Origin: Yamagishiella unicocca
Lineage: Eukaryota; Chlorophyta; Chlorophyceae; Chlamydomonadales; Volvocaceae
Length of the DNA: 64,000 nt
Reading direction: 5' to 3'
Assembly: GCA_003116995.1 (NCBI GenBank)
Contig: BDSL01000058.1
Coordinates: 434,001 to 498,000, forward strand
The notes under the pieces were generated by a model that was not told where the DNA came from, did not search any database, and saw only the letters and a program-made list of their open reading frames with translations. Made by a program: the position numbers and the translations under genes. Each line of letters starts with the position of its first letter. The first letter of the stretch is position 1. Of the stretch, positions 34,901 to 47,964 are shown piece by piece.

Positions 34901-36806
34901 TGAACGCAATCACCCCGCCCCCATCCACACGCCCCGGTCGAAGACGACGCGACGAACCTGCCCGCGAGCACGCAGCCGTGCCGCCGCAGGCAAAAGCCCA
35001 GTCCCAAACGCAAAGCTCCTGAAGGGCCCTGCCTACCCCATCCCTAATCCCTAATGCAACACATGAATCCCGGCCGGCACATGACACCTCCAACCCAAGC
35101 CCGAGCCCACCGCATGCCGCGCTTACTTCGTACCAAACCCAAGCCCGAAGCATGCCGTACGTGACCCCAAAACCAGCCCAGCATATGCCGTACATAACCT
35201 CCGAAGCCCACCCATCCCTGAGCAAGCACACTACCTTGAAAGAACTCCGCGACGGCCAAAGAAGCTCCTCCGCCGTGGTGCGCGTCTGCTGTCCAGAAGC
35301 CGCGGCGGCTAAGCTTACGACGGCGGCAGCTGCTTGCCACCGCCGAACCGGTGCTGGCGGAACTCCCCTGGAGCGTAGGATATCTGCGGGACACCATTGA
35401 TGAGGACTGCGTTAGTTGATTTGCGATGAATGCTTATCACGCGCCAGCATCGTATTCCACCCCGCGTGCTTCGAACAAGTGACCCCCCTTTATTTACGGT
35501 GACAACATCGTGCACCTCCCTCATCGCCCCCCAGGACCCGCACCTACATATCTCACCTTAGGTGGTCACCAGCAGCGGGTAGGCGGCGGTTGCAGTGCCG
35601 AGTATGAGGGAACTCCTCTCCGGTCCTTGCAGGCGCAGATCCTCGCAGCAGACAGGGAGCTCCGGCCGGGGCGCAGTTGCACGTAGTCCTCGAGCGACGA
35701 ACGAAGAGCAGGAGAGCTCGGGCGATGTAGACAGGCAGGGTGGCAAAGTGGATACGTAGTGGGAGTGAGTAGGGGCATGTAATAGTAGTTGGTGCACGGT
35801 GCACAACGGTGACGTGTTTGGCACAAAGGGAACGCCGGGACGAAGGGTGGGCCAAGGTATCCGCTGCACCGAAGGCTGGATTACTGCTGCAAGAAAGCTG
35901 GCTGCTGAAGGCTGCGCGGGTGGCTGACGGGTGGCTGACGCTGAAGGTTTGGCTGGCTGGCTGTGGCTGGCTGAAGTACTGGCTGAGCAGTGCAGCAGAT
36001 ACCTTGCCCCGCCCGATCGATTCTCCACGGCAGGCGTGCACGTTGCGAGCAATCTTGGTCGAAAACGCGCAGTGGGCACGTGAACAAGCAACAGGCAGCA
36101 TCCTACTGAAAAAACCGAAACCCAACGGGCCACCCCCGTGCCCGGACACAACTGTGCGTACCTTGCCTTACGTTGTGCCTGCTCAATAATGCCGCTCGCT
36201 GCGGTCGAGCTCGAGTTGCTTGCCGCCGGCCGCAGTGGTAGCAACGGCGCGTACAGCCGCATCACCAGCATATGAAGACGCTCCACCGCCTGTAATAATC
36301 CGCGGGGAGCAGTTTTGGGTTTGGTTAACATTTTGTAATAAGGTTATTTATTTGTGTCACACAGGGTACGCATCAGCACTGAAAGCGATATCCGTTGGAT
36401 GTTCGTTCGCGGCCCACGCAGGAGACGATAACGACAACAAACATGTACAGCTCAGGAGGAACCCACCTGCCAAGATGTCTCCGGGATGGGCCGCCTCAGC
36501 TGCAGGCAAAGAGCCGGTGGCCGTACGTCGTGTCTCCTCAATAATAATGTCGCTGCCGGCCGCAGCGACAGCAACGGCCCTTCACGCCACCGCCGCATCA
36601 CAAGCATCCTAAAAAAGCTCCACCGCCCTTACTATAATCCGCGGGGAGCCGCCCACATGGAGACCTGGGGCCGGGTCTACCGCCCGCAGGGGGCTAGCTC
36701 CAGTCCTGCGAGAATGGACACGAAGGCGGGAATACGGGGGGCGCTGCGTCCTGGCGCGCTAGCGCAATCACCCCGGAGGGCGGGGGGCGCCAGAGTCCTC
36801 GTGCTC
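34901..36806. repeat. 1.9-kb tandem repeat unit A
   Basis: Starts TGAACGCAATCACCCCGCCC; the next copy begins 1,906 bp later. Contains a pocket of minus-strand open frames conserved among copies (35558-36331, about 257 codons, and 35315-35524). They resemble no known protein and differ between copies by small indels, so they are treated as non-coding or degenerate. Confidence 0.95.
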
Positions 36807-38707
36807 TGAACGCAATCACCCCGCCCTCATCCACACGCCCCGGTCGAAGACGACGCTACGGACCTGCCCGCGAGCACGCAGCCGTGCCGCCGCAGGCAAA
36901 AGCCCAGTCCCAAACGCAAAGCTCCTGAAGGGCCCTGCCTACCCCATCCCTAATCCCTAATGCAACACATGAATCCCGGCCGGCACATGACAAACCCAAG
37001 CCCGAGCCCACCGCGCTTACTTCATCCCAAACCCAAGCCCGAAGCATGCCGTACGTGACCCCAAACCAGCCCAGCACATGCCGTACATAACCTCCGAAGC
37101 TCACCCATCCCTGAGCAAGCACACTACCTTGGAAGGACTCCGCGACGGCCAAAGAAGCTCCTCCGTAGTGGGCGTCTGCTGTCCAGCAGCCGCGACGGCT
37201 AAGCTTACGACGGCGGCAGCTGCTTGCCACCGCCAAACCGGTGCTGGCGGAACTCCCCTGGAGCGTAGGATATCTACGGGACACCATTGATGAGGACTGC
37301 GTTAGTTGATTTGCGATGAATGCTTATTACGCGCCAGCATCGTATTCCACCCCGCGTGCTTCGAACAAGTGACCCCCTTTATTTACGGTGACAACATCGT
37401 GCACCTCCATCCCTCATCGCCCCCCAGGACCCGCACCTACATATCTCACATACCTTAGGTGGTCACCAGCAGCGGGTAGGCGGCGGTTGCAGTGCCGAAT
37501 ATGAGGGAACTCCTCTCCGGTCCTTGCAGGCGCAGATCCTCGCAGCAGACAGGGAGCTCCGGCCGGGGCGCAGTTGCACGTAGTCCTCGAGCGACGAACG
37601 AAGAGCAAGAGAGCTCGGGCGATGTAGACAGGGTGGCAAAGTGGATACGTAGTGGGAGGGAGGGAGTGGGGGCATGTAATAGCAGTTGGTGCACGGTGCA
37701 CAACGATGACGTGTTTGGCACAAAGGGAACGCCGGGACGAAGGGTGGGCCAAGGTATCCGCTGCACCAAAGGCTGCTGGATTACTGCTGCAAGAAAGCTG
37801 GCTGCTGAAGGCTGCGCAGGTGGCTGACGGGTGGCTGACGCTGAAGGTTTGGCTGGCTGGCTGAAGTACTGGCTGAAGTACTGGCTGAGCAGTGCAGGAG
37901 ATACCTTGCCCCGCCCGATCGATTCTCCACGGCAGGCGTGCACGTTGCGAGCAATCTTGGTCGAAAACGCGCAGTGGGCACGTGAACAAGCAACAGGCAG
38001 CATCCTACTGAAAAAACCGAAACCCAACGGGCCACCCCCGTGCCCGGACACAACTGTGCGTACCTTGCCTTACGTTGTGCCTGCTCAATAATGCCGCTCG
38101 CTGCGGTCGAGCTCGAGTTGCTTGCCGCCGGCCGCAGTGGTAGCAACGGAGCGTACAGCCGCATCACCAGCATATGAAGACGCTCCACCGCCTGTAATAA
38201 TCCGCGGGGAGCAGTTTTGGGTTTGGTTAACATTTTGTAATAAGGTTATTTATTTGTGTCACACAGGGTACGCATCAGCACTGAAAGCGATATCCGTTCG
38301 TTCGCGACCCACGCAGGGAGACGATTACGACAACAAACATGTACAGCTCGGCAGGAAACCCACCTGCCAAGATATCTCCGGGATGGGCCGCCTCAGCTGC
38401 AGGCAAAGAGCCGGTGGCCGTACGTCGTGCCTGCTCAATAATAATGTCGCTGCCGGCCGCAGCGACAGCAACGGCCCTTCACGCCACCGCCGCATCACAA
38501 GCATCCTAAAAAAGCTCCACCGACCGCCCTTACTATAATCCGCGGGGAGCCGCCCACATGGAGACCTGGGGCCGGGTCTACCGCCCGCAGGGGGCTAGCT
38601 CCAGTCCTGCGGGAATGGGCACGAAGGCGGGAATACGGGGGGCGCTGCGTCCTGGCGCGCTAGCGCAATCACCCCGGAGGGCGGGGGGCGCCAGAGTCCT
38701 CGTGCTC
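36807..38707. repeat. 1.9-kb tandem repeat unit B
   Basis: Head-to-tail with unit A, 1,901 bp long and nearly identical, with scattered substitutions and small indels (an extra GGCTGAAGTACT, one fewer C at about 37373). Confidence 0.95.
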
Positions 38708-40245
38708 TGAACGCAATCACCCCGCCCTCATCCACACGCCCCGGTCGAAGACGACGCTACGGACCTGCCCGCGAGCACGCAGCCGTGCCGCCGCAGGCAA
38801 AAGCCCAGTCCCAAACGCAAAGGTCCTGAAGGGCCCTGCCTACCCCATCCCTAATCCCTAATGCAACACATGAATCCCGGCCGGCACATGACACCTTCAA
38901 CCCAAGCCCGAGCCCACCGCATGCCGCGCTTACTTCATCCCAAACCCAAGCCCGAAGCATGCCGTACGTGACCCCAAAACCAGCCCAGCCAGCACATGCC
39001 GTACATAACCTCCGAAGCCCACCCATCCCTGAGCAAGCACACTACCTTGAAAGGACTCCGCGACGGCCAAAGAAGCTCCTCCGCCGTGGTGCGCGTCTGC
39101 TGTCCAGCAGCCGCGGCGGCTAAGCTTACGACGGCGGCAGCTGCTTGCCACCGCCGAACCGGTGCTGGCGGAACTCCCCTGGAGCGTAGGATATCTGCGG
39201 GACACCATTGATGAGGACTGCGTTAGTTGATTTGCGATGAATGCTTATTACGCGCCAGCATCGTATTCCACCCCGCGTGCTTCGAACAAGTGACCCCCCT
39301 TTATTTACGGTGACAACATCGTGCACCTCCCTCATCGCCCCCCAGGACCCGCACCTACATATCTCACCCTAGGTGGTCACCAGCAGCGGGTAGGCGGCGG
39401 TTGCAGTGCCGAGTATGAGGGAACTCCTCTCCGGTCCTTGCAGGCGCAGATCCTCGCAGCAGACAGGGAGCTCCGGCCGGAGCGCAGTTGCACGTAGTCC
39501 TCGAGCGACGAACGAAGAGCAGGAGAGCTCGGGCGATGTAGACAGGGTGGCAAAGTGGATACGTAGTGGGAGGGAGGGAGTGGGGGCATGTAATAGCAGT
39601 TGGTGCACGGTGCACAACGGTGACGTGTTTGGCACAAAGGGAACGCCGGGACGAAGGGTGGGCCAAGGTATCCGCTGCACCGAAGGCTGCTGGATTACTG
39701 CTGCAAGAAAGCTGGCTGCTGAAGGCTGCGCAGGTGGCTGACGGGTGGCTGACGCTGAAGGTTTGGCTGGCTGGCTGAAGTACTGGCTGAGCAGTGCAAC
39801 AGATACCTTGCCCCGCCCGGTCGATTCTCCACGGCAGGCGTGCACGTTGCGAGCAATCTTGGTCGAAAACGCGCAGTGGGCACGTGAACAAGCAACAGGC
39901 AGCATCCTACTGAAAAAAACCGAAACCCAACGGGCCACCCCCGTGCCCGGACACAACTGTGCGTACCTTGCCTTACGTTGTGCCTGCTCAATAATGCCGC
40001 TCGCTGCGGTCGAGCTCGAGTTGCTTGCCGCCGGCCGCAGTGGTAGCAACGGCGCCTGTAATCCGCTGGGAGCGAGCCATGTTTTGGTTTTGTTAACATA
40101 GTGTGGGTTGGTGAGCGTCAGAAAGCGCACAAACCATTCTGTACCCACCTGTCAAGATCATTTTGCGTAGGTGCTTGTCCAAAGATCTCCAGAATGGGTC
40201 ACCTCAACTGCAGGCAAAGAGCCAGCTGCCGTACGCCGTCCACCC
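38708..40245. repeat. 1.9-kb repeat unit C, 3' part deleted and diverged
   Basis: Matches A and B up to about 40050. Then it is shortened and diverged through GTTTTGGTTTTGTTAACATA and CACCTCAACTGCAGGCAAAG, where it meets the 48-bp minisatellite. Confidence 0.9.
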
Positions 40246-40249
40246 TGAC

Positions 40250-41998
40250 CCCCTCCCCTTCCAAACACAGGGCAAACGCCAAAGCCCGCGCATAAGGTCC
40301 CTGACCCCCATCCTCTTCCCAACACATGGCAGCAGCCACAGCCCGCGCATAAGGTCCCTGACCCTGACCCCCCAACACATGGCAGTAGCCAGAGCCCGCG
40401 CATAAGGTCCCTGACCCCCCCAGCACATGGCAGTAGCCACAGCCCGCGCATAAGGTCCCTGACCCCCCCAACACATGGCAGTAGCCACAGCCCGCGCATA
40501 AGGTCCCTGACCCCCCCAGCACATGGCAGTAGCCACAGCCCGCGCATAAGGTCCCTGACCCCCCCAGCACATGGCAGTAGCCACAGCCCGCGCATAAGGT
40601 CCCTGACCCCCCCAACACATGGCAGTAGCCACAGCCCGCGCATAAGGTCCCTGACCCCCCCAGCACATGGCAGCAGCCACAGCCCGCGCATAAGGTCCCT
40701 GACCCCCCCAGCACATGGCAGCAGCCACAGCCCGCGCATAAGGTCCCTGACCCCCCCAGCACATGGCAGCAGCCACAGCCCGCGCATAAGGTCCCTGACC
40801 CCCCAGCACATGGCAAAGCCACAGCCCGCGCATAAGGTCCCTGACCCCCCCAGCACATGGCAGCAGCCACAGCCCGCGCATAAGGTCCCTGACCCCCCCA
40901 GCACATGGCAGTAGCCACAGCCCGCGCATAAGGTCCCTGACCCCCCCAGCACATGGCAAAAGCCACAGCCCGCGCATAAGGTCCCTGACCCCCCCAACAC
41001 ATGGCAGCAGCCACAGCCCGCGCATAAGGTCCCTGACCCCCCCAGCACATGGCAGCAGCCACAGCCCGCGCATAAGGTCCCTGACCCCCCCAGCACATGG
41101 CAGTAGCCACAGCCCGCGCATAAGGTCCCTGACCCCCCCAACACATGGCAGCAGCCACAGCCCGCGCATAAGGTCCCTGACCCCCCCAGCACATGGCAGT
41201 AGCCACAGCCCGCGCATAAGGTCCCTGACCCCCCCAGCACATGGCAGTAGCCACAGCCCGCGCATAAGGTCCCTGACCCCCCCAGCACATGGCAGTAGCC
41301 ACAGCCCGCGCATAAGGTCCCTGACCCCCCCAACACATGGCAGTAGCCACAGCCCGCGCATAAGGTCCCTGACCCCCCCAGCACATGGCAGTAGCCACAG
41401 CCCGCGCATAAGGTCCCTGACCCCCCCAGCACATGGCAGTAGCCACAGCCCGCGCATAAGGTCCCTGACCCCCCCAGCACATGGCAAAAGCCACAGCCCG
41501 CGCATAAGGTCCCTGACCCCCCCAGCACATGGCAGTAGCCACAGCCCGCGCATAAGGTCCCTGACCCCCCCAGCACATGGCAGCAGCCACAGCCCGCGCA
41601 TAAGGTCCCTGACCCCCCCAGCACATGGCAAAAGCCACAGCCCGCGCATAAGGTCCCTGACCCCCCCAGCACATGGCAAAAGCCACAGCCCGCGCATAAG
41701 GTCCCTGACCCTCCCAACACATGGCAGCAGCCACAGCCCGCGCATAAGGTCCCTGAACCCCCCAGCACATGGCAAAAGCCACAGCCCGCGCATAAGGTCC
41801 CTGACCCTCCCAGCACATGGCAAAAGCCACAGCCCGCGCATAAGGTCCCTGACCCTCCAACACATGGCAGTAGCCACAGCCCGCGCATAAGGTCCCTGAC
41901 CCCCCCAACACATGGCAGCAGCCACAGCCCGCGCATAAGGTCCCTGACCACCTCCCCTTCCCAACACATGGCGAAAGCCACAGCCCGCGCATAAGGTC
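40250..41998. repeat. 48-bp minisatellite (about 35 copies)
   Basis: Unit core AGCACATGGCAGTAGCCACA then GCCCGCGCATAAGGTCCCTGA and a C run. Because 48 is divisible by three and no frame of the minus strand holds a stop, all three minus frames stay open for over 600 codons with a 16-residue period. These are repeat artefacts, not genes. Confidence 0.97.
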
Positions 41999-41999
41999 C

Positions 42000-43290
42000 C
42001 GAAGCCCGCCCATCCCTGAGCAAGCACACTTACCTTGACAGGACTCCACGACGGTTGACAGGACTCCATGACGGCCAAAGAAGCTCCTCCGTGGTGGGCA
42101 TCTGCAGGCCAGCAGCTGCGACAGCGAGCTAGCTTACGACGGCGGCAGCTGCTTGCTTGTCACGGGTGCTGCGGAGCTCCCCTGGAGCCAGCGTAGCTAG
42201 GATATCTGCGGGACACCATTGACGAGGACTGCGTTAGTTAATTTGCGATGACTGTTTATTACGCGCCAGCAGCATCGTATTCCATCCCGCGTGCTGAACG
42301 AGTGACCCCCCTTCAGCCTTCACGCTGTCAACATCGTGCATCTCCCTCATCCACGCAGCTCCCCTCGCGACCCGCACCTACATACATAACTTACCCTGCA
42401 TGTAGATGGTCACCAGCAGGTGGGCAGCGGGTGGGCAGATCGATGGCCTGCCTCGCCACCCTTGCAGGCGCAGGTCCTCGCAGCAGGGAGCTCCGGCCGG
42501 GGCGCAGTCGCACGTAGGTCTCGAGCGACGATGAGCAGGAGATCTCGGGCGACGTAGGGCGGGTGGCAGGATTGGAGGGGGCGGAAGTGAGGGCACTTAG
42601 TTGGTGCACGGTGCGCAACGGGTCGGTGACGTGTAAGTATCGGGCTTGGCGCACAAAGAACGTAAGCTGGGACGAAGAGCGGGGCAAGGCATCTGCTGCA
42701 CCGAAGGCTGGATTATTGCTGTGAGAAAGCTGGCTGCTGCTTAAGGCTGCGCGGGTGGCTGACGGGTGGCTGACGCTGAAGGTTTGGCTGGCTGGCTGAA
42801 GTACTGGCTGAGCAGTGCAGCAGATACCTTGCCCCACCCAATCGATTCTCCGCGGCAGGCGTGCACGTTGCGAGCAATTTTGGTCGAAAACGCGCAGTGG
42901 GCACGTGAACAAGCAACAGGCAGCATCCTACTGAAAAAAACCGAAACCCAACGGGCCACCCCCGTGCCCGGACACAACTGTGCGCACCTTGCCTTACGTT
43001 GTGCCTGCTCAATAATGTCGCTCGTTGCGGTCGAGCTTGAGTTGCAACGGCAGCAACGGCGCTTACAGCAGCCACATCACCAAAGACGCTCCATCGCCTG
43101 TAATAATCCGCAGGGAGCAGTTTTAGGTTTGGTTAACATTTTGTAATAAGTTTATTTATTTTGTATGACACAGGGTACGCATCAGCACTACTGAAAGCGA
43201 TTTCCCGGATGTTTGTTCGCGACCCACGCAGGTAGGGAGACGACTACAACAAACATGTACAGCTCGGGAGCGAGGAACCCACCTGCCAAG
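42000..43290. repeat. Diverged fragment of the 1.9-kb unit (E)
   Basis: Begins in mid-unit at CCCGAAGCCCGCCCATCCCTG and follows the unit through the GGCTGGCTGAAGTACTGGCT and GGTTTGGTTAACATTTTGTA segments with many indels. The open frame at 35315-35524 in unit A is broken here by a stop. Confidence 0.85.
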
Positions 43291-44124
43291 AGTGTCTCTG
43301 GGCGGGCCTGTGTTGCTTGACAAGAAGCACCAGCGCACAAAAGATGATGGTGGCTCGGTGAAGGTAATTTCCCGACGGTGTTGGCGGCGACGGTGGTGAC
43401 CGACGTGCGAGATCACGCGGGCGAGGAAGCCGGCTCAGCCCGAAGACCGTTCTTACGTAATCGATGGACGATGCCGAACGGAATGTATCTGTGTAGGCAA
43501 GATGCACCAACGCACAAAAGATGATGGTCAGGATTGCCGAACACGTACGTCGGTGATGCGAGCAGTAGGCAATACTGACCCAATCGGGAACGAAGCACGT
43601 ACGCGCGTCTGTCCGACCCCAACAACAGCAGACCTTACCTCACGCTTCCGAGGCCGCACACGATGAGCTCCTGTTGACATTTGGCTCAACCGACTGCTTC
43701 CGTATTTTTGACTCGCGCTCCAGGCAGGCTCGACTGGATGTGTCCATTATTGATGGCAGAGATGGTAGCGCCCCGGACGTGATGGTTCGGCGTATGATAT
43801 AAGCGATGGCCCGAGGCGCAGGGAATGAAGGCGGTGGCGCGGTGGAGATGGTGGCTCGCTAGCCGTATGATGCCCCTACCTCCTGGCGCAACTCCATCTT
43901 CAAAGCGAGGCCTGTCTCCAGAGCATGACGACACACGACGACCTCGTCTGTCCAGCAGGAGCGTGACCGTGTCCAACAAAGCTTAAAGCGAAGTAAGGCG
44001 AAGTAGTAGTCATGTAACGAGAAAGCCGCCGCTCATTCTTGGGAACACGGGAACACGGTCATGATTGGGTTGCCGGTTCACTTCATAACGCACGGAAGGG
44101 GCAGCACGAATGATGAAGACGCGA
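43291..44124. other. Unassigned interval right of unit E
   Basis: CACCAGCGCACAAAAGATGATGG-type sequence occurs twice (43328 and 43506 regions), a small local duplication. No gene seen. Confidence 0.4.
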
Positions 44125-44940
44125 TGGCATTGGTATCGCGATTTAGCCTGAACGGCACAGGGATTTGCCGAAGTACCGTCAGCTTTTGCGAAGGCAGCAG
44201 AGTCGCCAGCAGTGAAGATGCGCGCATGCCGCTCCACAACAAAATTTGGTCACATCAGCTCGAGTGCAAAGCAGAGGCCAAAACGCATATATGTATGAAC
44301 ATGAAGTAAGGCAGTGCAGCGTAGCGCAGTCAAGTGCTGAGATAGCTCGTCCGCCGGTGAGTCAGGACCATACCGCCGGTACTATTTGCGAACGATAGCG
44401 TCGACCAGACTGAACTCTACGTAGAACTCACCTTGATAACCAAAACCTCCTCTGTGCAAATCAAGACGCCAGCAGCCGGGTTTTGGTGGTCGGTTACTGT
44501 ACTGGGGTCGGTCTTGGAAGGCAGAAATAGACGAGAAGGCGTCGAGCCCAGGTAAAGCGATTCAGCCTGAAAGATCAAGGAAAGGAATTTGCGGGAGCGA
44601 AATCCGCATAAAGTCAGCTTTTTGCGAAAGCGGAGTCGCCAGTACAATTGCGCGCATGCAGCTGCACAACACGAGGTCACCTCAGCTTGAGCGTAAATGC
44701 AGAAGCAAAACCGCATAAAAGCAATCCTAGGATGACCATGGACGCAGTGCAGCGTAGAGCAGTCTAGCGCTGGTCCGGCAGATCCATGAGGATGTCTCGG
44801 TACCCAGTAAAGATAGCGTCGATCAGACTCAACTCACCTTGATCATCGAAGCCTCCTTTGTGGATATCAAGGTCCTGTAGCCGGGCTTGGGGTGTTCGCT
44901 CCTGACCGAGGTCGGTTACTGAAGGCAGAAATGAATGAAT
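44125..44940. repeat. Two diverged direct repeats of about 400 bp
   Basis: 44125-44535 and 44550-44940 share ordered blocks: CAGCTTTTTGCGAAAGCGGAG with GTCGCCAG, GCGCGCATGC, GCAGTGCAGCGTAG, GATAGCGTCGA(T/C)CAGACT, AACTCACCTTGAT, and GGTCGGTTACTG near AAGGCAGAAAT. A further partial relative with the hairpin core is at 59370-59510. Confidence 0.75.
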
Positions 44941-46944
44941 GGAAGACCTCGAGGCCCCTTTAGGTTTCGTCCGAGGTGCTGGAAGATGCGAGTTGAGTTT
45001 GTTATAAAAGAAAGGCAGTCCTTGCTTCCCTGCTTATATACTGTCCAGAACGTTGACTGTGTTACGGCCAGTACAAGTATGGCCGTACAGTAAGAGGTGA
45101 GAAGGTGACTCGTCCTCTGGGCATGAAGAGCTTGTAAAAGTTTTACTTCGCATTTTCAAGTCCGAGGACAACACTGGAGGCAGTAAGGATGGCACGCCGG
45201 CCGCTGCTGTCGCGGTTGGTTTTCAGCAGCACGCCGTCCCACGCAGGCCCACGCACGCGCATACATCCAGCCATGAAAATCCCATTGCACATGGATACTT
45301 ATGTGTATATCAATGCGTTCATGCATTCGTTATGTGTGTGGTCGGACATGAGGTCGTCATAACGCCGGTACGTACAGTAGCAGCGCAAAGGATGCGGATC
45401 GTCAGGAAGGCGGAACGAAGCGAACCGGTTTTGGTCCTAACCGCGCGCACCATGGCCGATTTAGGATTCCTACACTGTCCCTGAACAAATTTATCAGCGG
45501 GGTTCCCTACACGGAGTGTCCCTCGACCGGTTTAGGGTCCGTCGTCCGGCTACGGGTCCCTAACCCGTGTGTCCCTAAACCTACCGGCTCAGTACCCTCG
45601 AAGAACTTATTTTTGTCACAAAAAAGCCGAAAAGCTGCCCCGTGCGAAGCCCCACTCAAGAAGAATGCAAGCACTGATATCACATGCTATGTCAGCTGCT
45701 GGCTTTCGTCGGGCTTCGCCTCGTTATCCCCGGTTCCAAAATTCCGTCCGGACGACCCGCCTCCTTCGCACAACCAACACGCGAGCCCCCTCGGATGCCG
45801 CCTTGGGGGGCGTCTGCTGGGTTCAGCCCCGGTTCTCATCTGGCTGCTGGTGAGGCCACCGACATGGGCCCTTCTTCTTGTCCTGGATTCGCACTTACCT
45901 TAGGTCCCGTAACATGTTATACTTTCGAAACGCCATATATCCTCACGCGCAAACATTTTGATGTGTAATAAGGCACGGTGACCCGCCGCCCTACAGCCGC
46001 CCCATACTGTTGATAACGATATCACGAATGGGGTCGTGGTTGGGGCTTACTTGCCCTATAGAGCATATGACTGGAGGAAAATGCTTCCCAGCTTGGTTGA
46101 AGCGGTCAGGATGCGGTGTCGGAGTGAGATTTGAAATTCGTCTGCACCCTTTGTATAGGCCTGCTTCAAGGCTTATCCAACTTCTTTTGCTAATCCTAAA
46201 TGCCAGACATCCCGAAAAGCACTCGGAACATCAAGGTGGCTCTGCTCAAACATACATGTTGTGCTACGTCAGTGACCTACTAGCGATACAATATTTACCA
46301 TGGTTGCAGACAACCTATGAATTTTTCGACTCTAGCCCCTTGGCACACGCCTCTATTCGACTCTAGCCCCTTGGCATACGCCTCTAATTCGACTCTAGTT
46401 CCTTGGCACACGCCTGCAGTACGATTCTCACACCTCCGAATCGAGTAACTCCAGAACAGCGAGGCACAGTCCTATAAACATATTATGTGTGTGCTGGCGT
46501 TATGACGGGCGAATACAAGTCCATTTCGTAAAAATATGTCCAGCTCAGATCAACCACGCCCGCTCTGTCCCGCGTCCACAAGCGCTCATTCAATTCCTTT
46601 TCTAAAATGTATACAAATTGGCGAATTTGGCGCCTGCAATAACCTCCACAGGTGCCTTGGACGTCACTGTCTCTTTCGTTGCTTTCCGTTTCATCGGTCT
46701 CATACCTTTCCATCATGCTTCACATATAGACAATTACTATAAGGCAACACTGACCTTTAGCACTTAAGACGATTTTTTTCGCTAGACCTCTTCGTCCAGT
46801 TTGGCCTTAATAATTTCACAGTAGAGGACCTCCAAAACCCTGCTTAGGCACCCTATTATGCACACATTGGTCATATATGGCCAAGGCGAGTTAAGTCTGG
46901 TTGATGCTACCGGTACCTTTCGCAATTGTCCGAAATGATCCGCA
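44941..46944. other. Unassigned interval
   Basis: Holds GTCCCTAAAC-like repeats at about 45470-45590 and a triplicated unit of about 31 bp (CGACTCTAG(C/T)(C/T)CCTTGGCA) at 46326-46412. Several overlapping open frames at 45569-45968 look like GC-rich chance ORFs. No gene is supported. Confidence 0.4.
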
Positions 46945-47439
46945 TTACACTACGGGAATAGCTATCTCAGCACTTGTCTGTACTACGCTGCTTATGAATT
47001 GCTCTGCTTCGCACCCGAACCTGCTGTGACAAAAGGTGTCGAGGGCAAAGCCTGCGGCATGTGCAACTGTGTCGGCGGCTCTGCTTTCGCACAGACTGAG
47101 CATCAATAGGTGCGCCTCATTTCCTTCATCTCTTCTGCTGAAGTGGAGCGGATAGCCCATGGTGAGCTCGCCAACCATGCCCAACTTGCGAGGAGATTTT
47201 GCGTGGGTAACATCCTTGCCTTCGACGTTGCTGGGAATAACCGTGTGGGGATGCACATCCGCATCGTCGGGACCCCAGCCGTCTGTGTAGCCTGACCGTT
47301 CGGACACGTAATTCCGCAAGCCGTGGGGTTGAGACCGCGGTGTACGACAGGCAAGCGTACGAGTCTCGGGAATAAACGCCTTGGTGACGCCGCGGGCCCG
47401 CCACACATAAAACGCAAGCCGCCTGGTATGCCTTTCCAA
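46945..47439 (-). CDS. Orphan open reading frame, unknown
   Basis: An open frame of 164 codons on the minus strand ending at a stop at 46945. It has protein-like composition (GWGPDDADVHPHTVIPSNVE, LGMVGELTMGYPLHF, RAADTVAHAAGFALDTFCHS) in a region of moderate GC where long chance ORFs are less likely. It has no ATG at its 5' end; the first in-frame ATG is internal. It could be an exon or a decayed element-derived sequence. No domain was recognised, and a direct repeat of about 45 bp (47317 and 47440) overlaps its 5' part. Confidence 0.2.
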   Translation of the reverse strand: MERHTRRLAFYVWRARGVTKAFIPETRTLACRTPRSQPHGLRNYVSERSGYTDGWGPDDADVHPHTVIPSNVEGKDVTHAKSPRKLGMVGELTMGYPLHFSRRDEGNEAHLLMLSLCESRAADTVAHAAGFALDTFCHSRFGCEAEQFISSVVQTSAEIAIPVV

Positions 47440-47964
47440 GCCGTGGGGTTGACGCCGCAGTGTACATCAGGCAAATGTACGACCTCCAGATGTACGACGT
47501 TGGAGCGCGCCGCAAGCGAATCCTCTGGGAGGGTTTCCGCTGCTACACGTCGTGGGTCCTTAGGTGTTTAGTTCTGCCGTCGCAAGGGGTGGGAGCCGCC
47601 TTTCAGGTCCGCCCGCCAAACCCTTCTGACAGGTCTTGCACATTCAGTGTGCATGTACGGCAGGGCTTTGCAAACAGGAAGCAACAGTGTGATGATGGCT
47701 TGCGTGATGGCGATGGCTTTGACCGATGCTGGCAGGCTCTTCGCAGCACAGTAAAAAGGCAAATCGTACGACGTAAGACATGAACGGTGATGAACGCACA
47801 GCACGGCCCAGGACGCTGCTTGTCGCCAGCAGCTCTGACTAGGCTGTGCGGTAACGCCTCCGACTGGGGTACGGCACCATCGACCAAGGCACCATGCCAG
47901 CCTCGAGTGAGACGTGCCGTGTTTCTCACCCGTCTAGCCGGGCTGTTGGAGGGCCAGAACCGCT
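47440..47964. other. Unassigned interval
   Basis: Carries the second copy of the AAGCCGTGGGGTTGA direct repeat (47440-47486). No gene recognised. Confidence 0.4.

Noticed and set aside
35553..40148. Repeated minus-strand ORFs of about 200-260 codons in units A, B and C
   Set aside because: Conserved only because the units are recent duplicates. Small indels shift the frame between copies, unit E breaks them, and no domain is recognisable.
40158..42078. Three overlapping minus-strand ORFs of more than 600 codons with a 16-residue period
   Set aside because: They are the three frames of the 48-bp minisatellite; a unit divisible by three with no stops keeps all of them open. No start context, splice structure or plausible protein.
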